From Rikenellaceae bacterium (GTDB lineage: Bacteria > Bacteroidota > Bacteroidia > Bacteroidales > Rikenellaceae): a stretch of DNA of 64,000 nt. Where the stretch lies: the NCBI GenBank assembly GCA_015060105.1, contig SUZD01000002.1:1-64000 (forward strand), given 5' to 3'. Below the pieces are notes generated by a model. That model did not search any database. It was given only the letters and a program-made list of their open reading frames with translations, and was not told the origin of the DNA. A program made the position numbers and the translations under genes. Below are positions 1 through 10,225 of this stretch, one piece after another (the stretch's first letter is position 1; the number at the start of each line of letters is the position of its first letter).

Positions 1-906
1 GCTGCCGATAATGGCAATATTTTGGTTAATGGCTCGCCCGTTAAATCGAGTTATAAGGTAAAACCGCTCGACCGCATATCGTTGGTAATGCCTTATCCTC
101 GTCGGGAACTCGAAATTATACCCGAAAATATTCCTCTGAACATCGTTTACGAGGACGATGATATTATCATTGTCAATAAAGAGGCTGGAATGTGCGTACA
201 TCCCGGTCACGGTAACTATACAGGAACGCTGGTCAATGCGCTGACCTACCATCTTCGCGAACTGCCTATGTTCCAAGAGGGGGATATGCGCGCAGGATTG
301 GTGCACCGCATCGACAAAAACACTTCGGGTTTGTTGGTAGTAGCCAAAAATGAACGCGCCCATACACACCTTGCCAAACAGTTCTTCGACCACACCATAA
401 GTCGTCGATATGTGGCTCTTGTATGGGGTAATTTCACAGAGGACGAGGGTACTATTACAGGAAACATTGCCCGCAGTCGATACGACCGTCTTAAAATGGC
501 CGTATATCCCGATGGTGACGAGGGTAAACACGCAGTAACACACTACAAGGTACTCAAACGCTATGGCTATGTAACGCTTATTGAGTGTCGTTTGGAAACG
601 GGTCGTACCCACCAAATTCGTGTGCATATGGAGTATATCGGCCACCCGCTGTTCAATGACGAACGATATGGTGGCGATCGTATCCTCAAAGGTACGACAT
701 TCAATAAGTATAAGCAGTTTATCGAGAATTGCTTTCAGTTGATGCCTCGCCACGCTTTACACGCGCGCAGTCTAGGTTTTGAACACCCATCGAAACGAGA
801 TGAGGTCTATTTTGAAAGCAATTTGCCACAAGACTTTATGGCAGTTCTCTCGAAATGGGATACCTACACCGCCGCACGAGATACATTCGTTGATGACGAG
901 GAGTAA
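1..906 (+). CDS. rluD: RluA/RluD-family pseudouridine synthase, 5' partial
   Basis: Frame is open from base 1 (AADNGNILVNGSPVKSSYKVKPLD, S4-like) with catalytic HRIDKNTSGLLVVAK motif. Confidence 0.9.
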   Translation, partial: AADNGNILVNGSPVKSSYKVKPLDRISLVMPYPRRELEIIPENIPLNIVYEDDDIIIVNKEAGMCVHPGHGNYTGTLVNALTYHLRELPMFQEGDMRAGLVHRIDKNTSGLLVVAKNERAHTHLAKQFFDHTISRRYVALVWGNFTEDEGTITGNIARSRYDRLKMAVYPDGDEGKHAVTHYKVLKRYGYVTLIECRLETGRTHQIRVHMEYIGHPLFNDERYGGDRILKGTTFNKYKQFIENCFQLMPRHALHARSLGFEHPSKRDEVYFESNLPQDFMAVLSKWDTYTAARDTFVDDEE

Positions 907-907
907 T

Positions 908-932
908 AAAGGTCGCTATTCGGCGACCTTTT
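908..932. terminator. Convergent intrinsic terminator rluD/miaA
   Basis: AAAGGTCGC-tattcg-GCGACCTTTT inverted repeat. Confidence 0.7.
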
Positions 933-1827
933 CATTTATATACTTAACAATATTCTCTATGTCGGTTGGCGCAAACCAACGCACATCATTATCACGCCCA
1001 AACCAAGTCATCTGTCGCTTGGCATAACGGCGCGAATTTCGTTTAATCAATTCAATTGCCTCATCACGAGTAATCGCGCCATCGAAATAGTCGAAAAATT
1101 CACGATAACCAACCGTTTGTAACGAATTTAACGCGCGTTTGGGATAGAGAGCGCGTGCTTCGTTCTCCAATCCTTGCTCTACCATCACATCAACTCTGCG
1201 ATTGATACGGTCATACAATACATCACGAGGCATATCAACGCCTATTTTCACAATGCGGAAAGGTCGATCTGCAACTCGGCCTTTGCGTTGCTCGGAGTAG
1301 GGACGACCCGTCGTCAGACACACCTCCAAAGCACGCAGTACACGCACGGGATTTTGGCGGTCCACTTGTTCATAAAACACAGGGTCAAGTTGATGTAGCT
1401 GTTCAAGTAAATCCGATAATCCGTTATTTTGCAGGCGTTTATTCAATTCATCACGCACCACATCATTACGCAATGGCATATCGTCCATACCTCGACACAG
1501 CGCATCAACATAGAGTCCCGAGCCTCCAACCGCTACAACAATATCATTGTGTTTGAACAACTCCTCCAACAAAGCCAAAGCACGACGCTCAAATTCACCA
1601 CAAGTAAAATCTTCCTCTGGCTCCAAAATATCGACAAAGTGGTGAGGGGCTGCTGCTCGCTCCTCGGCAGTGGGTTGCGCCGTACCAATCGCCATTCCCT
1701 TGTAAATCTGACGAGAATCGGTCGAGATAATCTCGGCACCATAGTGCATAGCAAGGTTTACGGCAAGCGCTGTTTTACCAGAGCCCGTCGGTCCTACAAT
1801 GGTGATAAGTGTTGGTTTAGTACTCAT
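916..1827 (-). CDS. miaA: tRNA dimethylallyltransferase
   Basis: TIVGPTGSGKTALAVNLA P-loop and STDSRQIYKGMAIGTAQPT; start chosen at MSTKPTLITIVG (ATG 1825-1827). Confidence 0.92.
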   Translation of the reverse strand: MSTKPTLITIVGPTGSGKTALAVNLAMHYGAEIISTDSRQIYKGMAIGTAQPTAEERAAAPHHFVDILEPEEDFTCGEFERRALALLEELFKHNDIVVAVGGSGLYVDALCRGMDDMPLRNDVVRDELNKRLQNNGLSDLLEQLHQLDPVFYEQVDRQNPVRVLRALEVCLTTGRPYSEQRKGRVADRPFRIVKIGVDMPRDVLYDRINRRVDVMVEQGLENEARALYPKRALNSLQTVGYREFFDYFDGAITRDEAIELIKRNSRRYAKRQMTWFGRDNDVRWFAPTDIENIVKYINEKVAE

Positions 1828-2356
1828 CGTCGGCATAATCATCCGAGCCATAATCGCTAAAATCATCGAATTCCGACATCACTTCATCGAAAATCGAACC
1901 ACGATCACTACTCTCGGCCGAAGCATCATATTGGTCGGGGGCGGCTGCCTCCGAAGCCGATGTACGAGGATAACGAACGCCCTCTTGCGCGACATCAGCA
2001 CCTGTCAATTCAAGATAGAATGCTCGCTCGGCAAGCATATCGAACATATAAATCAAACGGTCGCGATTGTGATGCATTATCTGACCGAGAGTCACATTTC
2101 CCATATATTGCGGCATTTGGTCAGCCATCTCCTCGGGCATATCCTCATCAAATCCCATATCCATCAGAGTAAACTCTCGTCCTTTATTCCATTCGGCATC
2201 CGACAAAAAGAAAGACGCCATATCGGAATCATAGTGCAAACTACGACAGATATAGTCATTAAAATCGAGCAGAGTTGCATCATAAGGCATTTCGTACTCG
2301 CGCAAGAATGCATCATTTTCATCAGATAACATTCTGAATCTCAATATCATTGACAT
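1817..2356 (-). CDS. Plasmid pRiA4b ORF-3-like domain protein with acidic C-terminus
   Basis: RFRMLSDENDAFLREYEMPYDATLLDFNDYICRSLHYD...; stop overlaps miaA start. Confidence 0.6.
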   Translation of the reverse strand: MSMILRFRMLSDENDAFLREYEMPYDATLLDFNDYICRSLHYDSDMASFFLSDAEWNKGREFTLMDMGFDEDMPEEMADQMPQYMGNVTLGQIMHHNRDRLIYMFDMLAERAFYLELTGADVAQEGVRYPRTSASEAAAPDQYDASAESSDRGSIFDEVMSEFDDFSDYGSDDYADDEY

Positions 2357-2392
2357 AAAGCAACGCTTTTTGGTTTATTACAAATATACTAA

Positions 2393-3373
2393 TTATATCG
2401 AATTAAGGAACTGCATTGTATCTATTCCGTCGGGATAATCCCATAGCGTAGGGTGTTGCGCCCGACCAAAAGCCACAGCACGAGGATGGGAGACACGCCC
2501 AACCACACATTGAACTTTATCGTTGTGGGCATTGAGCCACTCATCAATTTCCGCTTGCGAAGCATATTCAGCATAGTGGATTGTTGCAATATTCATCGGA
2601 AACTCATCGGAACGAGCCACAATAGTATTTGTTGCATCAATAAACGAGACTCCCGACATTCGACACAACGCTTTGGTGTGCTTATAAACCTGCATCCACT
2701 TTTTTGACACTTCACATTCGGCAAGAGCCGACAACAAGCCGCCAAAATCGTATCCACAAGGCACAAATACAAGCGATACGCTACGACAACCCCGACCATC
2801 ATAAGCAGTTATATCCTGACACAAACCTTGCAAATCCGAAGCGCTTTCATCACCACTCAAAACAGCCAACGAACTACGAGATGCACGGATTAACATCGGT
2901 ACTCCTACGTATTTCTCGCGCAATACTGCTGCTGTCGCATCACTGCCCATTGCGAGGAGTGCATCTATCTGCTCACCGCCATCATACTCTCGCACATCGA
3001 AATATTCGGCAAACAGACTCACAACATATTGCATTGTCGGGGTATCCTTACTCGAATATTTAACAAGCGCGGCATGGCCCGACGCCACGACACACAACAA
3101 ATCTGCAAAGCCCACAGCAGGGATATTACCAGCCATTATCACTAAAACTCGTCGAGGCTGGGCAACGGGAATAGGGTAGTGCGACAGCCATTCATTCAGC
3201 AGTTCAGGCTGTAACATATCGGTTGCTATCGCCCTTACGGAGTTTATAACACTCTGATCCGTAAACCACGAATTTAGCTCCACTGCGCGCTGCACAACTG
3301 CTTGACTTTGGGCATCATCGCCAAAAGTTGTCAAGCGCATAGCGATTTTTGCTATTTTTTCTGCGGTTGTCAT
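2393..3373 (-). CDS. Acyl-CoA reductase (LuxC-like)
   Basis: 326 aa; LVIMAGNIPAVGFADLLCVVASGHAALVKYSSKD motif. Confidence 0.75.
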   Translation of the reverse strand: MTTAEKIAKIAMRLTTFGDDAQSQAVVQRAVELNSWFTDQSVINSVRAIATDMLQPELLNEWLSHYPIPVAQPRRVLVIMAGNIPAVGFADLLCVVASGHAALVKYSSKDTPTMQYVVSLFAEYFDVREYDGGEQIDALLAMGSDATAAVLREKYVGVPMLIRASRSSLAVLSGDESASDLQGLCQDITAYDGRGCRSVSLVFVPCGYDFGGLLSALAECEVSKKWMQVYKHTKALCRMSGVSFIDATNTIVARSDEFPMNIATIHYAEYASQAEIDEWLNAHNDKVQCVVGRVSHPRAVAFGRAQHPTLWDYPDGIDTMQFLNSI

Positions 3374-3407
3374 AGTACAAATGTAACCATAATTCGAAAA
3401 AAAAATC

Positions 3408-3415
3408 TATTTTTG
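3408..3415 (+). promoter_or_regulatory. Bacteroidota-type -7 element (TATTTTTG) upstream of kdsB
   Basis: TAnnTTTG match 22 nt before kdsB ATG. Confidence 0.5.
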
Positions 3416-3436
3416 CATAAACAATTGTTGCTTGCT

Positions 3437-4183
3437 ATGAATTTTCTCGCAATTATTCCCGCCAGATATGCCTCGACACGCTTCCCGGGCAAACCATTAG
3501 TTTCGATTCTTGGCAAACCTATGATTCAATGGGTTTACGAACGCACCTCGGCACACTTTGCCGACACTTGGGTTGCTACTGATGATAAACGCATATTTGA
3601 GGCCGTAACATCTTTCGGCGGACGAGTTGTAATGACCTCGGACAGTCACAAAAGCGGCACCGACCGTATTGCCGAGGCTCTTGAAACAATCGAGCGCTTA
3701 TCGGGCGCAAAGTACGATGTTGTAATCAATGTTCAAGGCGACGAGCCTCTTATCGCCACCGACCACCTCTCGACCATTGCATCGTTGTTTGATGATGATT
3801 CTACGCAAATTGGAACGCTGGTTAAACCATTTGCTGCCGACGAGGATATTTTTAATCCCAACACCCCCAAAGTAGTTTTGTCGGCCGATAATCGCGCACT
3901 ATATTTCAGTCGCTCGGTAATTCCGTATATTCGTGGTGCCGAGAGCTGTGATTGGCAAAGCCGCCATACCTATTACAAACATATCGGCATGTATGCCTAT
4001 CGTGCTGATGTTTTGCGCCAAATTACACGTTTGCCCCAAAGTTCACTCGAATTGGCAGAATCTTTGGAACAACTACGATGGCTCGAAAACGGCTATACGG
4101 TGCGAGTTGGCATAACCAATGTCGAAACCGTATCAATCGACACTCCCGAAGATTTGGAAAAACTAAATCAAAGTTTGAAATAG
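3437..4183 (+). CDS. kdsB: 3-deoxy-manno-octulosonate cytidylyltransferase
   Basis: MNFLAIIPARYASTRFPGKPL; VINVQGDEPLI. Confidence 0.95.
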   Translation: MNFLAIIPARYASTRFPGKPLVSILGKPMIQWVYERTSAHFADTWVATDDKRIFEAVTSFGGRVVMTSDSHKSGTDRIAEALETIERLSGAKYDVVINVQGDEPLIATDHLSTIASLFDDDSTQIGTLVKPFAADEDIFNPNTPKVVLSADNRALYFSRSVIPYIRGAESCDWQSRHTYYKHIGMYAYRADVLRQITRLPQSSLELAESLEQLRWLENGYTVRVGITNVETVSIDTPEDLEKLNQSLK

Positions 4184-4194
4184 TCGTATCAAAA

Positions 4195-4225
4195 TTTGTT
4201 TTTCAACAAGTTTACATTACCTTTG
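4195..4225 (+). promoter_or_regulatory. Promoter of rho (TTTG-N19-TACCTTTG)
   Basis: Bacteroidota sigma-ABfr-like consensus upstream of rho. Confidence 0.65.
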
Positions 4226-4296
4226 CAGAAGATTCATTCACAAAGGCACTCGTTCGATGTGCCATATTTTCCCGAAACAACACATAATAGTTGATA

Positions 4297-5862
4297 ATGC
4301 AAGACATTGATATATTGAAAGCAAAGTCGCAGGAAGAGCTTGAAGTCATCGCTGCGGCTATGGGTATTTCCGGAGCACACAACAAGGCAGAACTTATAGC
4401 TCTGATTACAGGAGAGCCTGCAACTCCGTCGGAAGAGGCTGTTGCTCCCGCGCCACGACGCCGAGGTCGCCCTCGCAAAACAGAGGCGCAAAAAGTTTCG
4501 CCCACACCCGCAGAGCCTGTGCAAAACAACGAGCCTATCGCAGCAGAGGTTACAACAGCTCCCGAAGAGGTAAAGGTCGAGGAGAAGCCGCAACCCAAGA
4601 AGCGCGGTCGTAAGCCCAAAAACAAGACAGAGGAGAGCGCACAATCGACCGAAACGTCTGCAACTCCCACCATCGAGGAGAGCGCTGCGACTACTATTGA
4701 GCCTATCATCAACACCAAGAATTACAATGAATTCAAAGATGATTTCTTGGGCGTTATCGAGTGTGAGGGTGTTTTGGAGATTATGCCCGACGGCTATGGT
4801 TTTTTGCGTTCGGCCGACTATAACTATCTCAACTCGCCCGACGATGTCTATGTAGCACCTTCGCAAATCAAGAACTTTGGTTTGAAACCCGGCGATACTG
4901 TAACTGGCACCATTCGCCCGCCCAAAGAGGGTGAAAAATACTTTCCGTTGTTGAAAGTCGATATGATTAACGGACTTACACCCGAGCAGGTACGTGACCG
5001 CGTACAATTCGAGTATATGACCCCGCTATTCCCCAGCAAAAAATTCTGTTTGACCGAGAAAGGACACAACAATCTCTCGACACGTGTGGTTGATCTCTTC
5101 TCGCCAATCGGCAAGGGACAACGCGGACTTATCGTAGCTCAACCCAAAACCGGTAAAACCGTCCTACTTCAAAATATTGCTAACGCTATTGCTGATAATC
5201 ATCCCGAGGTTTATATGATTGTCCTGCTTATTGACGAACGCCCCGAGGAGGTTACCGAGATGGCTCGCAATGTTAAGGCCGAAGTTATTGCATCTACCTT
5301 CGACGAGCAGGCAAGCCGCCACGTCAAGGTTGCCGAAATGGTGCTCGAAAAGGCAAAACGTATGGTTGAATGTGGACACGATGTAGTGATTTTCCTCGAC
5401 TCTATCACCCGTTTGGCTCGCGCCTACAACACCGTGCAACCCGCTTCGGGCAAGGTCCTCTCGGGTGGTGTCGATGCTAATGCACTGCACAAGCCCAAGC
5501 GTTTCTTTGGTGCCGCTCGTGATACCGAGGAGCGAGGCTCGCTTACCATCATTGCGACCGCTCTTATTGACACCGGCTCCAAGATGGACGAGGTTATCTT
5601 CGAGGAGTTCAAAGGTACGGGTAATATGGAGTTACAACTCGACCGTAAGCTCGCCAATAAACGTATCTATCCCGCTGTTGATGTTGTGGCATCGGGTACT
5701 CGTCGCGAGGATTTGTTACTCAACAAAGACGCACTGCAAAAGACTTGGATTTTGCGTCGCTACCTGTCGGATATGACCTCGGTTGAAGCGATGGAGGAGA
5801 TTCGCAAACACATGGAGAACACTATCGACAACAACGAGTTGTTGGCAACTATGAACAACTAA
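4297..5862 (+). CDS. rho: Transcription termination factor Rho with basic/acidic N-terminal insertion
   Basis: [35 protein letters not shown]; low-complexity RRRGRPRK region after N-terminal Rho domain. Start could also be ATG 4291. Confidence 0.95.
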   Translation: MQDIDILKAKSQEELEVIAAAMGISGAHNKAELIALITGEPATPSEEAVAPAPRRRGRPRKTEAQKVSPTPAEPVQNNEPIAAEVTTAPEEVKVEEKPQPKKRGRKPKNKTEESAQSTETSATPTIEESAATTIEPIINTKNYNEFKDDFLGVIECEGVLEIMPDGYGFLRSADYNYLNSPDDVYVAPSQIKNFGLKPGDTVTGTIRPPKEGEKYFPLLKVDMINGLTPEQVRDRVQFEYMTPLFPSKKFCLTEKGHNNLSTRVVDLFSPIGKGQRGLIVAQPKTGKTVLLQNIANAIADNHPEVYMIVLLIDERPEEVTEMARNVKAEVIASTFDEQASRHVKVAEMVLEKAKRMVECGHDVVIFLDSITRLARAYNTVQPASGKVLSGGVDANALHKPKRFFGAARDTEERGSLTIIATALIDTGSKMDEVIFEEFKGTGNMELQLDRKLANKRIYPAVDVVASGTRREDLLLNKDALQKTWILRRYLSDMTSVEAMEEIRKHMENTIDNNELLATMNN

Positions 5863-5863
5863 T

Positions 5864-6637
5864 ATGAAGCGTTTTTCGTTACTTGCCGTCGTTGCGCTTT
5901 GTTTTAGCCAAAGTATTTTTGGCTGGGGCGCCGTTGGTCACGATGCTGTTTGCGCCATAGCCGACCATAACCTCAAACCCAAAGCCCGACGCGAACTACA
6001 CAAGATACTCGACGGACACACCATTGTATATTATTCGTCGTGGATGGACTATCTGCGTAATGTTGATGGCTACGAGGCGACTTACACATGGCACTACGCC
6101 AATGTCGATGAGGGTAAAAGCTACGAAACGATGCGCAAAAATCCCAAAGGCGATGTTGTAACCGCCATCAACGACTGCATCAACACTTTGCAGCAACGCG
6201 ATATTTGCGACAGCCTGCGCTCGACCTATACCAAATACTTAATTCATCTTGTTGGCGACCTTCACTGCCCGATGCATGCTGGTCGAGCAACTGACGCAGG
6301 TGGCAACAGACATCAAATCAAGTGGTTTGGCAAGAGCACTAATTTACACTCTTTGTGGGATTCGAAACTCATTGAGTCCTACCACAAATGGCACTATTCG
6401 GAGTGGTGCGAACAACTTGACCGCGCAGACCGTCGTACCCGCCGAGAAATATGCAAAGGTAGTGTCGAGGATTGGTTTGCCGAGAGTGTCGAGATTGCAA
6501 AAATGGTTTACGAAAAGACCCCCGCAAATGGTAACTACTCCTACGCATATTCGTTCGAAATGCCCCCCGTTGTAGAGGAGCAAATCGCCAAAGCAGGGTA
6601 CCGATTAGCATACCTTCTCAATAAAATTTTCGGGTAG
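5864..6637 (+). CDS. Secreted S1/P1-type nuclease
   Basis: Signal peptide ending before WGAVGHDAVCAIA, HLVGDLHCPMHAGRATDAGGN. Confidence 0.88.
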   Translation: MKRFSLLAVVALCFSQSIFGWGAVGHDAVCAIADHNLKPKARRELHKILDGHTIVYYSSWMDYLRNVDGYEATYTWHYANVDEGKSYETMRKNPKGDVVTAINDCINTLQQRDICDSLRSTYTKYLIHLVGDLHCPMHAGRATDAGGNRHQIKWFGKSTNLHSLWDSKLIESYHKWHYSEWCEQLDRADRRTRREICKGSVEDWFAESVEIAKMVYEKTPANGNYSYAYSFEMPPVVEEQIAKAGYRLAYLLNKIFG

Positions 6638-6655
6638 GTAATAACGACTTAAATA

Positions 6656-6689
6656 AAGAACGCCTCGCAGATTATGTGAGGCGTTCTTT
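6656..6689. terminator. Bidirectional intrinsic terminator
   Basis: AAAGAACGCCTC-N11-GAGGCGTTCTTT. Confidence 0.8.
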
Positions 6690-7613
6690 CTATTTCATAT
6701 CAGCAAACCGAGCGGCAACAATATCGTAGGTTGGAGTAGGGATACCCTGCTTTTGGCCCAACTCTACCATATCAAACAACATTCCTTTGATTTCGGATTG
6801 ACGACCTGCTGCTACATCTTTCTGTGTCGAAGCCGTACTCTCGGGATTGATGCCTGATGCAACTTTAACATTATAGACGTCCATCGGTTGCGGGAATACT
6901 ATTCCCAAGGATTCTCCAATCGCCTGACTCTCACGTGAGAGGGCACAAAACATATCTTGCGCCTCGCCCGGGAATTGCAAACCACCCATTGTGACATTGT
7001 GATATAATCCCGCGCAGTTTGTAGCCGAGATGTACGACCATTTGATAAAGGTATCACGATTGATATCCTCCGATATTTTATTGGAGATATGTGCCGTTGT
7101 TAAAATCTCGCTAATCTCCTGCAAACGCTCCGGAGCAACATTTTGTTCTGGACGCGCACCAAAGATAAGTTTCAGCATTGCTCCCGTTTGGGTAATCTCG
7201 GCTACGGCAGATTTATAGGCTGCCACATATATCAAACCATCGAGAACAGTCACAGTCGAGGGCACCATACGGGCAATACGAGGTCCCGTTCCATATACAT
7301 TCAAAATCGGTATTACAAGAGTATCGGACTTTGCTGCGCGAGTAATCACATCGGCCACCGAATCCAACGAATAACCTTTAACGCACACAAAAATAACATC
7401 GGCTTTACGGTCATACTCCTCGGCTGTAAAAGCATTGAGCATCACTTGATGCTCGCCCATAATGCCCGATTTGAGATGCAAACCTTGTCGTCGCATGGTT
7501 TCAAGTTGCTCTCCACGAGCGATACAATCAACATCAACTCCCGACAACGCCAAAAACGACGCCAACGTTCCTCCGACGCCACCCGTTCCAACAATAAGAA
7601 ATTTCTTATCCAT
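6690..7613 (-). CDS. panE: Ketopantoate reductase (PanE/ApbA family)
   Basis: MDKKFLIVGTGGVGGTLASFLALSGVDVDCIARGEQ. Confidence 0.82.
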   Translation of the reverse strand: MDKKFLIVGTGGVGGTLASFLALSGVDVDCIARGEQLETMRRQGLHLKSGIMGEHQVMLNAFTAEEYDRKADVIFVCVKGYSLDSVADVITRAAKSDTLVIPILNVYGTGPRIARMVPSTVTVLDGLIYVAAYKSAVAEITQTGAMLKLIFGARPEQNVAPERLQEISEILTTAHISNKISEDINRDTFIKWSYISATNCAGLYHNVTMGGLQFPGEAQDMFCALSRESQAIGESLGIVFPQPMDVYNVKVASGINPESTASTQKDVAAGRQSEIKGMLFDMVELGQKQGIPTPTYDIVAARFADMK

Positions 7614-7665
7614 TACTCATTTGGTTTATACTACAAAGTTAATTGTTTATTGCCAAAACGCAAAA

Positions 7666-7689
7666 GCCGTGCGCAATTAGGCGCACGGC
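7666..7689 (-). terminator. Terminator of hsp20
   Basis: GCCGTGCGC-aattag-GCGCACGGC followed by TTTTG on minus strand. Confidence 0.65.
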
Positions 7690-7713
7690 ATCGTCCATCA
7701 ATCGAGGGCCATT

Positions 7714-8148
7714 CTACTTAATTTCGATTTGACGCTTGGTTTTGTGTTCAACAGACTCTGGTTTCTTGGGCAACTCAATGCACAAAATACCCTTCTCCAT
7801 AGTTGCTGCGATACGCTCGCGATCAACATCTTCGGGGAGAATCATTGTTTGTTGAAACTTGGTGTAAGCGAACTCTCGACGCAAATAGTGCGTTTCTTTG
7901 TTCTCATCACGCATTTCACCCTTGCGTTCCATGGTGATTACCATATCACCATTCTCGTTGATACCCACATTGAAATCCTCCTTGCACATACCGGGTGCTG
8001 CAACCTCTACCTGATATTCGGTTTTTGTTTCCTTTACATTGATGGCAGGGGTAGCGCCGTTTGCGCGAGGTTCCAGCCACTCATTACCCAACCATTCGTT
8101 AAAAATGGAAGGCAACCAGCTTTGATTTCGTCTTGTGATGGTCGACAT
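7714..8148 (-). CDS. Hsp20/alpha-crystallin small heat shock protein
   Basis: ACD motifs YQVEVAAPGMCKEDFNV...GILCIELPKKP. Confidence 0.92.
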   Translation of the reverse strand: MSTITRRNQSWLPSIFNEWLGNEWLEPRANGATPAINVKETKTEYQVEVAAPGMCKEDFNVGINENGDMVITMERKGEMRDENKETHYLRREFAYTKFQQTMILPEDVDRERIAATMEKGILCIELPKKPESVEHKTKRQIEIK

Positions 8149-8153
8149 ATTAA

Positions 8154-8162
8154 CTCCTCCTT
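8154..8162 (-). promoter_or_regulatory. Strong Shine-Dalgarno (AAGGAGGAG) before hsp20
   Basis: Minus strand AAGGAGGAGTTAATATG. Confidence 0.75.
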
Positions 8163-8219
8163 AAAATTTAGTTAAACATTCGTTTATCGGCTGTTCAAAG
8201 TACGTGCCAGCAAAATATT

Positions 8220-8251
8220 TTTGGAGGTCTTACACAAAAAAACTACATTTG
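8220..8251 (+). promoter_or_regulatory. Promoter of sdaA (TTTG-N20-TACATTTG)
   Basis: Consensus match with 20-nt spacer. Confidence 0.65.
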
Positions 8252-8284
8252 CATTGTTTTTAAACCATTCACCAGAATATTACA

Positions 8285-9487
8285 ATGGAATCTCTCAAAG
8301 AACTATATAGAATCGGTCGTGGCCCGTCAAGTAGCCACACTATGGGTCCTGCAAAAGCAGCATCACAATTTGCATCACGTCACCCCGAGGCCGAGAGTTT
8401 CAGAGTTACCCTCTATGGTAGCCTCGCCGCTACGGGCAAAGGCCACATGACCGATATTGCAATCATTGATGAATTGCAGAAAGTCGCTCCCGTTGAAATC
8501 ATCTGGAAAGCCGACACCGTACTCGAACGACACACCAACGGAATGTTGTATGAGTCGCTGGTTGGAGGCGAAGTTACAGACAAATGGTTAGTATTCAGTG
8601 TTGGTGGTGGCAAGATTGTCGATGAGCACGAAATAAACAAGCCCGAGAAGGTATATTCTCTTTCGACTATTCACGATATTTTGGAGTGGTGTCGCAATGA
8701 GGGTTGCGCCTTTTGGGAGTATGTCGAGATGTGCGAGGGTCCCGAGATTTGGGACTATTTACAAGAGGTATGGCAAACTATGTGTCAGTCTATCGAGAAC
8801 GGACTAAACCACGAGGGCGTACTACCCGGAGGTTTGGGTGTGAGACGCAAAGCCGCAACCTACTTTGTAAAGGCAAAAGGATATACACACTCGCTAAACT
8901 CTCGCGGTAATGTTTATGCCTATGCATTGGCAGTATCAGAAGAGAATGCGAGTGGTGGTATCATTGTAACTGCACCAACTTGTGGTTCGAGCGGTGTTCT
9001 TCCTGCGGTTCTGTATCACTTGTATAAGGCGCATCAATTCCGCGATGTCCGCATTATTCGCGCATTGGCTACTGCCGGTTTGTTTGGTAATGTTGTCAAA
9101 AGGAATGCTTCGATTTCGGGAGCAGAGGTGGGTTGCCAAGGTGAGGTTGGTGTTGCGTGTGCTATGGCCGCAGCTGCCTCTTGCCAGCTTTTCGGAGGTA
9201 CTCCCAATCAGATTGAGTATGCAGCCGAATTGGCGTTGGAGCACCACCTGGGTCTTACTTGCGACCCTGTTTGTGGATTGGTACAAGTGCCGTGTATCGA
9301 GCGAAATGCCATTGCCGCAGCTCGTGCTTTGGACGCTAATATTTATGCAACTTTCTCGGACGGTATTCACGGCGTAAGTTTTGATGATGTAGTCGAGGCG
9401 ATGAAACAAACCGGACACGATATTCCAAGTCTTTATAAAGAGACCGCTATGGGTGGACTTGCAAAACTTAAAAATAAAAGAAAATAA
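8285..9487 (+). CDS. sdaA: L-serine ammonia-lyase, single-chain
   Basis: GPSSSHTMGPAKAA and VTAPTCGSSGVLPAVLYHL, CDPVCGLVQVPCIERNA. Confidence 0.94.
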   Translation: MESLKELYRIGRGPSSSHTMGPAKAASQFASRHPEAESFRVTLYGSLAATGKGHMTDIAIIDELQKVAPVEIIWKADTVLERHTNGMLYESLVGGEVTDKWLVFSVGGGKIVDEHEINKPEKVYSLSTIHDILEWCRNEGCAFWEYVEMCEGPEIWDYLQEVWQTMCQSIENGLNHEGVLPGGLGVRRKAATYFVKAKGYTHSLNSRGNVYAYALAVSEENASGGIIVTAPTCGSSGVLPAVLYHLYKAHQFRDVRIIRALATAGLFGNVVKRNASISGAEVGCQGEVGVACAMAAAASCQLFGGTPNQIEYAAELALEHHLGLTCDPVCGLVQVPCIERNAIAAARALDANIYATFSDGIHGVSFDDVVEAMKQTGHDIPSLYKETAMGGLAKLKNKRK

Positions 9488-9509
9488 ACAACCTAACACT
9501 ACTCAAAAG

Positions 9510-9550
9510 GAACAGTTATTGCCTACCACGACAATAACTGTTTTCTTTTT
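9510..9550 (+). terminator. Terminator of sdaA
   Basis: AACAGTTATTG-N10-CAATAACTGTT + TTTCTTTTT. Confidence 0.85.
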
Positions 9551-9557
9551 TGTAGTT

Positions 9558-10220
9558 ATGAAATATTTGCTCGCAATCATTCTTTGCATCACTTGCTATG
9601 GTGCTTCTGCACAACAAAATTGGTATATCCCGTCGGACACAACCGCTAAATTCAAATATGCAGTCTATAACCAAAACGGACAGATAATCAGTTACTCTAT
9701 TGCCCGCGTTGATTCGGTTTACAAAGCCGGCAACCGTTGGATTGTCCGCCAAAGTTCAACGCTATACAATGCCCGAATGCAACCGACAGGAGCAGTACTG
9801 TATGCCGAGAGTTATGTTTCCAACGACACAACCTACCTTGCAATCAACCGAACAATGAATATGTCGGGTGCCACCGTGCACACCAAAGGCATACTCATAG
9901 CTCTGCCTGCTACGATTGACGGGCAAACTACGTTCGCCAATCAGCAACTTAATTGTCGCATCAACTTTGCAGGTATGAATTTTCGCACAACAACCGAGGT
10001 CTATGACATACAGATTATGAATCAGGAGACACTAACGGTCGATAACCGAATATTCAACACTCTGAAAATATCATACAACACCTCGACCAGAGTTCTCGGA
10101 CGACGCGAACAAACCTTTGTAACCACTTGGATTGCCAAGGAGATGGGCATAATGCTCGCTGTTGTCAATAATGAGCAAAACGGCAACTCGACTACAACAA
10201 AACTAATATCAATAGAGTAG
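9558..10220 (+). CDS. Secreted hypothetical protein (DUF3108-like lipid/envelope-associated beta-rich protein)
   Basis: Signal peptide MKYLLAIILCITCYGASAQQ; beta-rich repeats; family assignment tentative. Confidence 0.5.
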   Translation: MKYLLAIILCITCYGASAQQNWYIPSDTTAKFKYAVYNQNGQIISYSIARVDSVYKAGNRWIVRQSSTLYNARMQPTGAVLYAESYVSNDTTYLAINRTMNMSGATVHTKGILIALPATIDGQTTFANQQLNCRINFAGMNFRTTTEVYDIQIMNQETLTVDNRIFNTLKISYNTSTRVLGRREQTFVTTWIAKEMGIMLAVVNNEQNGNSTTTKLISIE

Positions 10221-10225
10221 GGCTG

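Noticed and set aside
4234-5007. 257-aa minus-strand ORF with hydrophobic/Cys-Leu-rich sequence
   Set aside because: Antisense to the repetitive N-terminal region of rho; composition explained by the rho codons.
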